NCBI GenBank assembly: GCA_030040525.1
Contig: JASHTN010000420.1
Location: 1-8,866 of the forward strand
Direction: 5' to 3'
From: Gammaproteobacteria bacterium
GTDB taxonomy: Bacteria > Pseudomonadota > Gammaproteobacteria > Steroidobacterales > Steroidobacteraceae
DNA: 8,866 nucleotides
In this document: positions 1 through 5,689 of the stretch, one piece after another
How the letters are laid out: each line of letters begins with the position of its first letter
How positions within the stretch are numbered: the first letter of the stretch is position 1
Position numbers and translations under genes: made by a program
Notes under the pieces: model-generated
The model's database searches: none
Told to the model about the DNA's origin: nothing
Seen by the model: the letters and a program-made list of their open reading frames with translations, nothing else

Positions 1-462
1 GGCGATCATCGGGCCGTAGTCCATCTTGTAGATGTGGTCGCCGGCCAGTACCAGTACGTGCTTGGCACCGTGGGAGGCGATCAGCTCGATATTCTGGTGG
101 ACGGCATCCGCGGTGCCCCGGTACCACACCGGCCCGAGCTGCTGCTGCGCGGGCAGCACTTCGACGAACTCACCGAACTCGCCGCGCAGATAACTCCAGC
201 CGCGCTGCACGTGCTGGATGAGCGACTGCGCCTTGTATTGAGTCAGGATCGAGATCTGGCGGATGCCGGAGTTCACGCAGTTCGACAGCACGAAGTCGAT
301 GATGCGGAACTTGCCGCCGAAGGGTGTGGCGGGCTTGCAGCGGTACGCGGTGAGATCGCGCAGCCGCTCGCCGCGCCCGCCGGCCATGATGACGGCCAGC
401 GCCCCGCCCGTGAGGCGGCTCACGTACCGTCCGGATGAGGCTCGCGCGGGCTGCCGGGACAT
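1..462 (-). CDS. glgC: Glucose-1-phosphate adenylyltransferase (ADP-glucose pyrophosphorylase), N-terminal part
   Basis: This enzyme makes ADP-glucose from ATP and glucose-1-phosphate, the committed step of bacterial glycogen synthesis in the cytoplasm. Only the first 154 codons are present (the family is usually about 420 residues); the frame is open to the window edge. Visible landmarks are the nucleotide-binding loop MAGGRGERL (residues 26-34), KPATPFGGKFRIIDF (43-57), the LPAQQQ and WYRGTADAV segment, and AGDHIYKMDY, which carries the metal-binding Asp. All match GlgC rather than other sugar nucleotidyltransferases. The ATG at 462 is the only reasonable start ahead of the conserved core; its ribosome site is weak, so a GTG 13 codons downstream is possible. 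It lies 37 bp after glgP on the same strand, so co-transcription is likely. Residue 40 is Tyr where E. coli GlgC has the activator-site Lys39 (alignment from memory). Confidence 0.95.
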   Translation of the reverse strand, partial: MSRQPARASSGRYVSRLTGGALAVIMAGGRGERLRDLTAYRCKPATPFGGKFRIIDFVLSNCVNSGIRQISILTQYKAQSLIQHVQRGWSYLRGEFGEFVEVLPAQQQLGPVWYRGTADAVHQNIELIASHGAKHVLVLAGDHIYKMDYGPMIA

Positions 463-499
463 GACCGCTACTACAGCGCAACGCCGCCACGCGGCGCAA

Positions 500-3070
500 C
501 TACAGCCACTTCATGAGACCGAGCTCGTAGGGGTGCGAGAGCAGCTCGTGCCACGGATAAATGCGCACCTCGGTGGCGAACTGTCCGCAGGAGGCCGGCT
601 CGACGTCGAGCGCGAACACCACCCCGCCCTCGGCGTCGTGCTCGTCGGTCGTGGCAAGGGTGGCGCGCCAGTCCCCCGGCGGAGCCGCGCGGCCGTAGGA
701 GGTGAGCGGCGGCGGGGCGCGGTCGGCTTCCGGCAGCAGCCGCCGCGCGAGGAACTCCACGCGCACATCGGCCGGTGCCAGGCCGTTGAGCGCGGCGGCG
801 AGGCGCAGCCGCAGCCGCTCGCCGCGCGGCACATCGCGTGAGCCGTCCGCGAGCAGCCGCAGGTGCACCTTGGGCCAGGCCTGCCGCACGCGCTGCTTCC
901 ATTCCGCGAGCGTGCGCGCTCCGGTATGGCTCTCGGCGGCGAGCCGCCGGCACTGGACCGCCGCAGGCTGGTACAGCCCCTGCATGTAATCGAACAGCAC
1001 GCGGCGCATGTTGAAGCGCGGGATCACCGTCATCATCGCCTGCTTGCTGCGCCGGACCCACTCGGCGGGACAGCCGTCGGCATCGCCGCTGTAGTACAGC
1101 GGCAGCACCTCCTCGGCGAGCGTGTCGAAAATCAGGTCCGCTTCGAGCGCGTCGCGCCGCTCGGGGTCCTGCACGTTGGCGGGCGGGATTCCCCAGCCGT
1201 TCTCCTGCATCCAGCCCTCGCCCCACCAGCCGTCGAGGATGCTCAGGTTGAGACGGCCGTTGATCGCCGCCTTCATGCCGGAGGTGCCGCTCGCCTCGAG
1301 CGGCGCGATCGGGTTGTTGAGCCAGACGTCGACGCCCGCCACCAGGCTGCGCGCCAGCTGCAGGTCGTAATCCTCGAGGAATACCACGCGGCCGAGAAAC
1401 TCCGCGCTCGTCATCACCTGGCGGATCTCGCGCAGCACGGCTTTGCCGGGCTCGTCGGCCGGATGCGCCTTGCCGGCGAACAGCAGCAGCAGTGGGCGCT
1501 CGGGGTCGTTGACGAGCCGCGCGAGGCGCGCCCGGTCGCGCAGCAGCAGCGCCGCACGCTTGTAAGTCGCGAAGCGCCGCGCGAAGCCGAGCGTCAGCAC
1601 CCCGGGACGCTGCGGGTCGAGCCAGCGCGTGACGTGCCGCAGCTGCGCGGGGCTCAGGCCCTTGCGCGCGTACTCGCGTTGCAGCCGCTCGCGCACGGCG
1701 GCGAGCATGCGCGCCTTGACGTCCTGGGCCGTGGTCCAGTAGCGCTCGTCGGGCACCTGCGCGAGCGCCTGCCAGAAATCCGTATCCCGCAGCCGCTCGC
1801 GCCACTCGCGCCCGAGCTCGCGATCGAAGAACTCCATCCACCGCTGGTGCAGAAAGGTCGGGACGTGCACGCCGTTGGTCACGAAGCCGACCGGGTTGTC
1901 CTCGGGCCGCAGCTCCGGCCATTGATCGGCGCACAGCCGCGCGGAAACGCCGCCGTGGATGCGGCTCACCCCGTTGACGTGGCGCGTGCCGTTGAGCGCC
2001 AGCCGCGTCATGTTGAAAAGATGCGGTGCCCCCGGCGCGCGCGCCAGCTCGAGAAAGCGCTCAACCGGCACGCCGAGCTCGCGAATGAAGTCCCCGAAGT
2101 GCGCGACCACGAGGTCGGGAGCGAAGGCGTCATGACCGGCGGCCACCGGCGTATGGGTGGTGAACACGCAGGCCGCCGCCACCGCCTCGAGAGCCGCGGC
2201 GAACGGCAGCCCGGCGACGACGTGCTCGCGCAGCAGCTCGAGGATCAGGAACGCGGCGTGGCCTTCGTTCAGGTGCCAGACCGCCGGCTGCACCCCGAGC
2301 GCACGCAGCACGCGCACCCCGCCGATGCCGAGGATCATCTCCTGGCGCACCCGTGTCGACTCATCCCCGCCGTACAGGCGGTGGGTGATGTCGCGGTCGG
2401 AGGGGGCGTTTTCCTCGCAGTTGGTGTCGAGCAGGTACACCGGCACGCGCCCCGCCGGCGCCCGCCAGGCGCGCGCCACTACCGCACGGCCCTGGATACG
2501 CACGCTCACCTTGAGCCACTCGCCGCCGCCCGCGCGCACCGGCTCGACCGGCAGGTCGCGCGGGTCGCGGCCGCGGTACTCGGCGTGCTGGATGCCGTCG
2601 GTATCGAGCGTCTGGGTGAAATAACCCTGCTCGTAGAGCAGTCCCACGGCGACGAAGTTGGCGCGCTCGTCACTCGCCGCCTTGCAATAGTCTCCGGCAA
2701 GGACCCCAAGGCCGCCGGAGTAGATGGGAAAGCTCTCGTGAAAGCCGTATTCGGCGCAGAAGTAGGCGACCAGCGGCGCATCCGCAGTGGCCACGCCGGC
2801 GGCGAGGTAGGTGTCCTGGGTCTCGAGCGCGCGGTGATAGCGTGCGAGGTACTGCTCGTCGGCCGCGCAACGATCGAGCGTAGCCTGGTCGACACAGCGG
2901 AGCATGAGCCGCGGATTGCCGCCGGTCTGCTTCCACAACTCGGGGTCGAGATCCTCGAACAGCGCCCGCGTCGGGCGATGCCAGCTGAAGAGCAGGTTGC
3001 CTGCCAGCTCTGACAGCCGCGACAGGCCCGAAGGGATCACCGCGGTGACTTCGAGGAGGGAGTTTCTCAT
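500..3070 (-). CDS. glgP: Alpha-glucan (glycogen/maltodextrin) phosphorylase, DUF3417 type
   Basis: This is a pyridoxal-phosphate enzyme of glycosyltransferase family GT35. It uses phosphate to cleave terminal alpha-1,4 glucose units from glycogen or maltodextrin and releases glucose-1-phosphate in the cytoplasm. The protein is 856 residues, normal for this subfamily. An N-terminal DUF3417-like domain spans about residues 12-115 (FSWHRPTRALFEDLDPELW at 28-46). The phosphorylase core follows, with YSGGLGVLAGDY (117-128), LNEGHAAF (267-274), THTPVAAGHD (305-314) and GTSGMKAAINGRLNLS (595-610), where Lys600 should hold the cofactor. The DUF3417 domain and the GTSGMK signature place it with the actinobacterial and Thermus-like short phosphorylases rather than with E. 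coli MalP/GlgP. The ATG at 3070 is chosen because GAAAG lies 6 nt upstream; the adjacent GTG at 3073 is an alternative. It is followed by glgC and is divergent from padR. The frame is intact. Substrate preference (glycogen or maltodextrin) cannot be read from sequence. Confidence 0.96.
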   Translation of the reverse strand: MRNSLLEVTAVIPSGLSRLSELAGNLLFSWHRPTRALFEDLDPELWKQTGGNPRLMLRCVDQATLDRCAADEQYLARYHRALETQDTYLAAGVATADAPLVAYFCAEYGFHESFPIYSGGLGVLAGDYCKAASDERANFVAVGLLYEQGYFTQTLDTDGIQHAEYRGRDPRDLPVEPVRAGGGEWLKVSVRIQGRAVVARAWRAPAGRVPVYLLDTNCEENAPSDRDITHRLYGGDESTRVRQEMILGIGGVRVLRALGVQPAVWHLNEGHAAFLILELLREHVVAGLPFAAALEAVAAACVFTTHTPVAAGHDAFAPDLVVAHFGDFIRELGVPVERFLELARAPGAPHLFNMTRLALNGTRHVNGVSRIHGGVSARLCADQWPELRPEDNPVGFVTNGVHVPTFLHQRWMEFFDRELGREWRERLRDTDFWQALAQVPDERYWTTAQDVKARMLAAVRERLQREYARKGLSPAQLRHVTRWLDPQRPGVLTLGFARRFATYKRAALLLRDRARLARLVNDPERPLLLLFAGKAHPADEPGKAVLREIRQVMTSAEFLGRVVFLEDYDLQLARSLVAGVDVWLNNPIAPLEASGTSGMKAAINGRLNLSILDGWWGEGWMQENGWGIPPANVQDPERRDALEADLIFDTLAEEVLPLYYSGDADGCPAEWVRRSKQAMMTVIPRFNMRRVLFDYMQGLYQPAAVQCRRLAAESHTGARTLAEWKQRVRQAWPKVHLRLLADGSRDVPRGERLRLRLAAALNGLAPADVRVEFLARRLLPEADRAPPPLTSYGRAAPPGDWRATLATTDEHDAEGGVVFALDVEPASCGQFATEVRIYPWHELLSHPYELGLMKWL

Positions 3071-3097
3071 CACCTGCTTTCGACGGGGTAAGGGGCG

Positions 3098-3106
3098 AGT
3101 CTAGCA
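3098..3106 (-). promoter_or_regulatory. Possible extended -10 promoter for glgP
   Basis: On the minus strand the string TGCTAGACT (TG at 3106-3105, -10-like TAGACT at 3103-3098) matches the extended -10 pattern at four of six hexamer bases. It would start transcription about 20 nt before the glgP ATG. No -35 box lies at the usual distance. The call rests on a short match and is tentative. Confidence 0.28.
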
Positions 3107-3195
3107 GCCAGGGCCTGCGGCGGCCGGCGGCGCGCGACCCGAGTGCGGTGGCCAGCCATCCGCTTGGCGCCCTCTCGGCACGTGCTCCAGGCTAT

Positions 3196-3212
3196 GTACT
3201 ATCCATAATACT
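3196..3212. promoter_or_regulatory. Upstream PadR-type operator candidate (O1)
   Basis: The half-sites GTACTAT (3196-3202) and ATAATACT (3205-3212) flank a 2-bp spacer and form an imperfect palindrome with six of seven arm pairs complementary, centred at about 3203.5. The same two half-sites recur downstream at 3225-3246 with a 7-bp spacer. GTACTATC (3196-3203) is also a perfect 8-bp inverted match to GATAGTAC at 3221-3228. It lies just upstream of the padR -35 box. Binding by the adjacent PadR protein is inferred from position and symmetry. Confidence 0.55.
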
Positions 3213-3214
3213 AG

Positions 3215-3243
3215 TTGATCGATAGTACTATACACTATATAAT
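3215..3243 (+). promoter_or_regulatory. Promoter of the padR operon
   Basis: The -35 box TTGATC (3215-3220) matches four of six consensus bases, and the -10 box TATAAT (3238-3243) matches all six. They are separated by the ideal 17 bp. Such a match is unlikely by chance in sequence this GC-rich, and it sits in a 61-bp stretch of about 31% GC. Transcription should begin near 3249-3252, at or just before the padR ATG at 3252. The spacer and -10 box lie inside a palindrome (3224-3246), so a bound repressor would block RNA polymerase directly. Confidence 0.82.
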
Positions 3244-3246
3244 ACT
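3224..3246. promoter_or_regulatory. PadR-type operator candidate overlapping the -10 box (O2)
   Basis: This 23-bp imperfect palindrome is centred on base 3235, and nine of its eleven base pairs are complementary. The outer arms are AGTA and TACT, and the inner arms TATA and TATA. It contains the perfect 10-bp palindrome ATAGTACTAT in part (3222-3231 overall) and covers the whole -10 box. Its centre lies about 31.5 bp from that of the upstream site, close to three turns of B-DNA, so two dimers could bind the same face. Autorepression by PadR is the simplest reading; it is an inference. Confidence 0.6.
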
Positions 3247-3251
3247 GTGGT

Positions 3252-3611
3252 ATGGATGATAGCCAGGCGCGCAAGTTCCAGAAGGACCTCAACGCCGGGC
3301 TGGTGGCGCTCGTGCTCCTGGCCGTGCTCGAGCGCACTCCGGAGGACCTCTACGGGTACGAGATCGCCAAGCGGCTGCAGAAGGCAAACGAGGGCGAAGC
3401 GCTGTTCAAGGAAGGCACGATCTACCCCGTCCTGCGTGCGCTCGCCGCCCAGGGACTGCTCACCAGCCGCGTGGTGCCTTCCTACTCCGGACCGCCGCGC
3501 CGCTATTACCGCATCACCGACGAGGGCCGGGCACTGCTGCGCGAGTGGCGTGAGATCTGGCGGCAAACGCGGGCCTTCGTCGACCGCTTCACTGAAGGAA
3601 TCGACTCATGA
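3252..3611 (+). CDS. PadR-family transcriptional regulator (small, PadR-s2-like)
   Basis: This is a 119-residue dimeric winged-helix DNA-binding protein, most likely a repressor. The winged helix spans about residues 16-93. YGYEIAKRLQ (34-43) lies in the first part, EGTIYPVLRALAAQGLL (54-70) is the recognition-helix region typical of PadR, and PPRRYYRITDEGRALL (81-96) is the wing. A single short C-terminal helix (about 94-113) follows, as in the small PadR subfamily, where it helps dimerise. The ATG at 3252 has no Shine-Dalgarno sequence and begins only 8 bp after a perfect -10 box, so the mRNA is probably leaderless. The stop overlaps the next gene's start (ATGA, 3608-3611). Palindromes in its own promoter suggest autoregulation. 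PadR proteins beside HAAS/DUF1700 membrane partners are a known arrangement. The ligand or signal is unknown. Confidence 0.94.
   Translation: MDDSQARKFQKDLNAGLVALVLLAVLERTPEDLYGYEIAKRLQKANEGEALFKEGTIYPVLRALAAQGLLTSRVVPSYSGPPRRYYRITDEGRALLREWREIWRQTRAFVDRFTEGIDS
3594..3600 (+). promoter_or_regulatory. Ribosome binding site inside the padR 3' end
   Basis: GAAGGAA lies 7 nt before the ATG at 3608. It is one of the clearest Shine-Dalgarno sequences in the window and confirms the start of the membrane sensor gene within the ATGA overlap. Confidence 0.75.
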
Positions 3612-4543
3612 GTGCTCATGCTCCCCGCTCGATCGATGAATACCTGAGGCAGCTGCGCGCGGCGCTCGAGGGACAGGATCCCGCGCTCATCCAGGACGCG
3701 CTCTACGACGCGGAGGAGTACCTGCGCGCCGAAGTCGCCTCGCACCCGGGCAAGTCCGAGGCCGACGTGCTCGAGCTCATCGCCAGCACCTACGGCGCGC
3801 CCGAGGAGGTGGCGGCGGCCTACCGCGACACCGAGGTGAAGGTGAAAGCGGCGCTCAATACACCGGCACCACGAGCGGCCGCGCAGGCCTCGGGTGCGCG
3901 GCGCTTCTTCGGGGTGTTCATGGACCCGCGCGCCTACACTTCGCTGTTCTACATGCTGCTGACGCTCGCGACCGGCATCGTGTACTTCACGTTCGTCGTG
4001 ACCGGCCTGTCGCTCTCGGCCGGGTTTGCGATCCTCATCATCGGCGTGCCCTTCTTTCTCGCCTTCATCGGCATGGCGCGCGTCATCGCGCTCGGCGAAG
4101 GGCGGCTGCTCGAGGCGATCGCCGGCGAGCGCATGCCGCGGCGCCCCGTCCATCCCGGGCCGCCGGCGGGCTGGTGGACGCGTATCGGCGAGATGCTGAA
4201 AGATGCGCGTACCTGGACGACGCTCCTGTACCTGCTGCTCATGCTGCCGCTCGGAATTCTTTACTTCACGATCGCGATCGCCGGGCTCGCCATCGGGTTG
4301 CGCCTTGCCGTCGCTCCGGTGATCTACGCCGGGCTGTCCATGGGCTGGTTCCCACCCTACGCGCAGTTCGGGGTGATCCGGATCGACGACTGGTCGACCG
4401 GCACGCCGGACTCGTTCCCCGTCGCCTTCATCGAAGTCGTTCTCGGCGTCCTGATCCTGACTCTGCTCATGCATGCGGCGCGCGGCATCGCCCGCGGACA
4501 TGCCCGCCTCGCCAAGGCGCTGCTGGTGGAGCCCGGTGCGTAG
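3608..4543 (+). CDS. HAAS/DUF1700-type and Sensor-domain membrane protein, PadR partner
   Basis: This 311-residue protein probably senses an envelope or cytoplasmic signal for the PadR regulator encoded just upstream. Residues about 6-75 form a charged helical cytoplasmic domain resembling HAAS/DUF1700 (IDEYLRQLRAAL, DAEEYLRAEV, YGAPEEVAAAYR). Residues about 98-250 hold two copies of a Sensor-type (PF13796-like) membrane module. Each begins with an aligned D(P/A)R-x-(Y/W)T motif (106 and 199) and a LLY/LFY-LL helix, then G-I-(V/L)-YF-T. Predicted membrane segments are about 112-133, 138-160, 205-228, 230-247 and 272-292. Unlike actinobacterial Sensor proteins, no histidine kinase domain follows. 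The start is fixed by GAAGGAA and the 4-bp ATGA overlap with padR. Whether the HAAS part contacts PadR directly is an inference from the pairing. Confidence 0.85.
   Translation: MSAHAPRSIDEYLRQLRAALEGQDPALIQDALYDAEEYLRAEVASHPGKSEADVLELIASTYGAPEEVAAAYRDTEVKVKAALNTPAPRAAAQASGARRFFGVFMDPRAYTSLFYMLLTLATGIVYFTFVVTGLSLSAGFAILIIGVPFFLAFIGMARVIALGEGRLLEAIAGERMPRRPVHPGPPAGWWTRIGEMLKDARTWTTLLYLLLMLPLGILYFTIAIAGLAIGLRLAVAPVIYAGLSMGWFPPYAQFGVIRIDDWSTGTPDSFPVAFIEVVLGVLILTLLMHAARGIARGHARLAKALLVEPGA
4525..4531 (+). promoter_or_regulatory. Ribosome binding site supporting a GTG start
   Basis: GGTGGAG lies 4 nt before the GTG at 4536, inside the end of the preceding gene. It is the main argument for that start over ATG codons at 4473 and 4500, which would deepen the overlap and place a long charged segment before the signal peptide. 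Confidence 0.5.
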
Positions 4544-5153
4544 CGTCGCCGTCCCGCTCGCCTGCGCGCTCGCCTGCGCGGCGGCGGCGGCGCGCAGCGG
4601 CGCCCAGCTTGCGCCGCTGCCGCTGCCCCCCGCAGCAACGGCAGCGCGTGGCTGCCTGCCCGCCGGCAACGGCTATCTGCGCGCGCGCATCCGCGGCGCC
4701 CTCAACCTCGATATCAACTGGCGCAACGCCGAGCTCGAGTGCGAAGGCGACGAGCGTTCCGACGGCAGCGCCATGCGCGTGATCTTCGCTGGCCCGAGGG
4801 GTCCGGGCGGGCACCGCTTGCGCATGGTGTTCGGCATCGCCAGGGCGCGCGAGGGCAGGAACGGGCGCGAGCTGCCGACCAACCTCACGGTGATTCTCGA
4901 GGGCGACGGGCGGCTGTTCGCCACGCGCGGCGAGGACCGCTGTACCGTCGACACGCTGCGACAGGAGCGGCTCGACGGCGGCGGCGGCGCCCCGCGCTCC
5001 TATCGCGTGGTGGCGCGCGGCTTTTGCTTTTTGCCGGCGAGCACGCTAAACAATGCGCAGCGCATCCTCGTCAGCAGCTTCGACTTTGCAGGCTACGCGG
5101 TCTTCGGCCAGCAACCGCAACCGCTGCTGCCGGCGACTGGCAACAGGTTCTGA
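4536..5153 (+). CDS. Exported four-cysteine protein of unknown function
   Basis: I do not recognise a named family. With the GTG at 4536 the product is 205 residues and begins with a standard signal peptide (RSV, then an Ala/Leu/Cys-rich core at about 5-19, and RSGA|Q near 23), so it should be periplasmic or beyond. A Pro/Ala-rich linker (24-37) leads to a likely beta-rich globular domain (about 38-190). The mature part has four cysteines (40, 69, 136, 164), enough for two disulfides, which fits an oxidising compartment. Short conserved-looking motifs are GNGYLRARIRGALNLDINW (44-62) and SSFDFAGYAVF (180-190). It overlaps the membrane sensor gene by 8 bp and ends 3 bp before the DUF192 gene, so it belongs to the PadR operon. 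It might be the sensed or effector component. ATG codons at 4500 and 4473 are alternative starts. Confidence 0.72.
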   Translation: MRSVAVPLACALACAAAAARSGAQLAPLPLPPAATAARGCLPAGNGYLRARIRGALNLDINWRNAELECEGDERSDGSAMRVIFAGPRGPGGHRLRMVFGIARAREGRNGRELPTNLTVILEGDGRLFATRGEDRCTVDTLRQERLDGGGGAPRSYRVVARGFCFLPASTLNNAQRILVSSFDFAGYAVFGQQPQPLLPATGNRF

Positions 5154-5156
5154 GAC

Positions 5157-5684
5157 ATGCCGATCCCGAAACGCGCGGCCGCTCGCCTCGCCGCCCTCGT
5201 CCCAGGCGCTGCCCTGCTGCTCGGCGCGGGCGCCGCTGTGCACGCGCAATCGGACGCCGCCCCGATGGACCTTGCCACCTTCCCGCACACGACGCTCGAG
5301 GTCGTGCACCGCGACCGCCAGAGCGTGCATCGCTACCAGTTCGACGTCTGGATCGCCGACACCGAGCAGCGTGCCGAGCAGGGGCTGATGTTCGTCAGCG
5401 ATCTGCCGGACTCCAAGGGCATGGTGTTCCCGCTCGATCCGCCGCGGCTCGAGTTGATGTGGATGAAGAACACCTACATCGAGCTCGACATGCTGTTCAT
5501 CGGCACCGACGGCCGGGTCGTGAAGATCATCGAGCGCGCCCGGCCGCTGTCGCTCGAGACGCTGTCCTCCGGGCAGGTGGTCGCGGCGGTAGTCGAGCTC
5601 AAGGGCGGCGAAGCGTCGAAGCTCGGACTCGGCGTGGGCGATCGCGTCAGCTGGCAGGATCCGTCCCGCAAACCCCAGGCCTAG
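5157..5684 (+). CDS. Exported DUF192 family protein
   Basis: This 175-residue protein has a signal peptide (KRAAAR n-region, LAALVPGAALLLGAGAA core, cleavage likely after VHA at 28-30) and one DUF192 (PF02643) domain at about 45-168. Family features are the RAEQGLMFVSDLP segment (72-84), GMVF followed by a Pro-rich turn (88-96), LMWMKNTYIELDMLFI (100-115), an IIERARPLS strand (124-132) and a C-terminal VVELKGGEASKLGLGVGDRV (145-164). DUF192 is a small widespread beta-barrel-like domain of unknown biochemical role, common in secreted or periplasmic proteins. The ATG at 5157 starts 3 bp after the previous stop; a weak ACAGG lies upstream. It is the last gene of the PadR operon, and its TAG stop overlaps that of the convergent gene. 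Confidence 0.9.
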   Translation: MPIPKRAAARLAALVPGAALLLGAGAAVHAQSDAAPMDLATFPHTTLEVVHRDRQSVHRYQFDVWIADTEQRAEQGLMFVSDLPDSKGMVFPLDPPRLELMWMKNTYIELDMLFIGTDGRVVKIIERARPLSLETLSSGQVVAAVVELKGGEASKLGLGVGDRVSWQDPSRKPQA

Positions 5685-5689
5685 CTGAC
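5646..5689. repeat. Inverted repeat spanning two convergent stop codons
   Basis: GTCAGCT (5646-5652) and AGCTGAC (5683-5689) are perfect inverted copies. The stem extends to nine pairs if a G-T wobble and one more G-C pair are counted, around a 26-nt loop. It brackets the end of the DUF192 gene and the end of the TPR-oxygenase gene, so it could act as a shared bidirectional terminator or mRNA end. No T-run follows on either strand, so it is not a standard intrinsic terminator. Confidence 0.35.

Noticed and set aside
471..1934. A 487-codon minus-strand frame inside glgP
   Set aside because: It is an out-of-frame shadow of glgP on the same strand, of low-complexity Arg/Ala composition.
863..3013. 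A 716-codon open frame on the plus strand opposite glgP
   Set aside because: It is antisense to a fully recognisable phosphorylase. Long open antisense frames are expected in very GC-rich coding DNA, and its translation (rich in His, Arg, Ala and Gln) resembles no protein.
3205..3210. TATTAT on the minus strand as a -10 box for glgP
   Set aside because: No usable -35 box lies at the right distance, and the bases are explained by the palindromic operator.
3506..4669. A 387-codon minus-strand frame opposite the membrane sensor gene
   Set aside because: Its Arg/Gly/Asp-rich composition is typical of antisense shadows, and the plus-strand gene has membrane helices, a ribosome site and family similarity.
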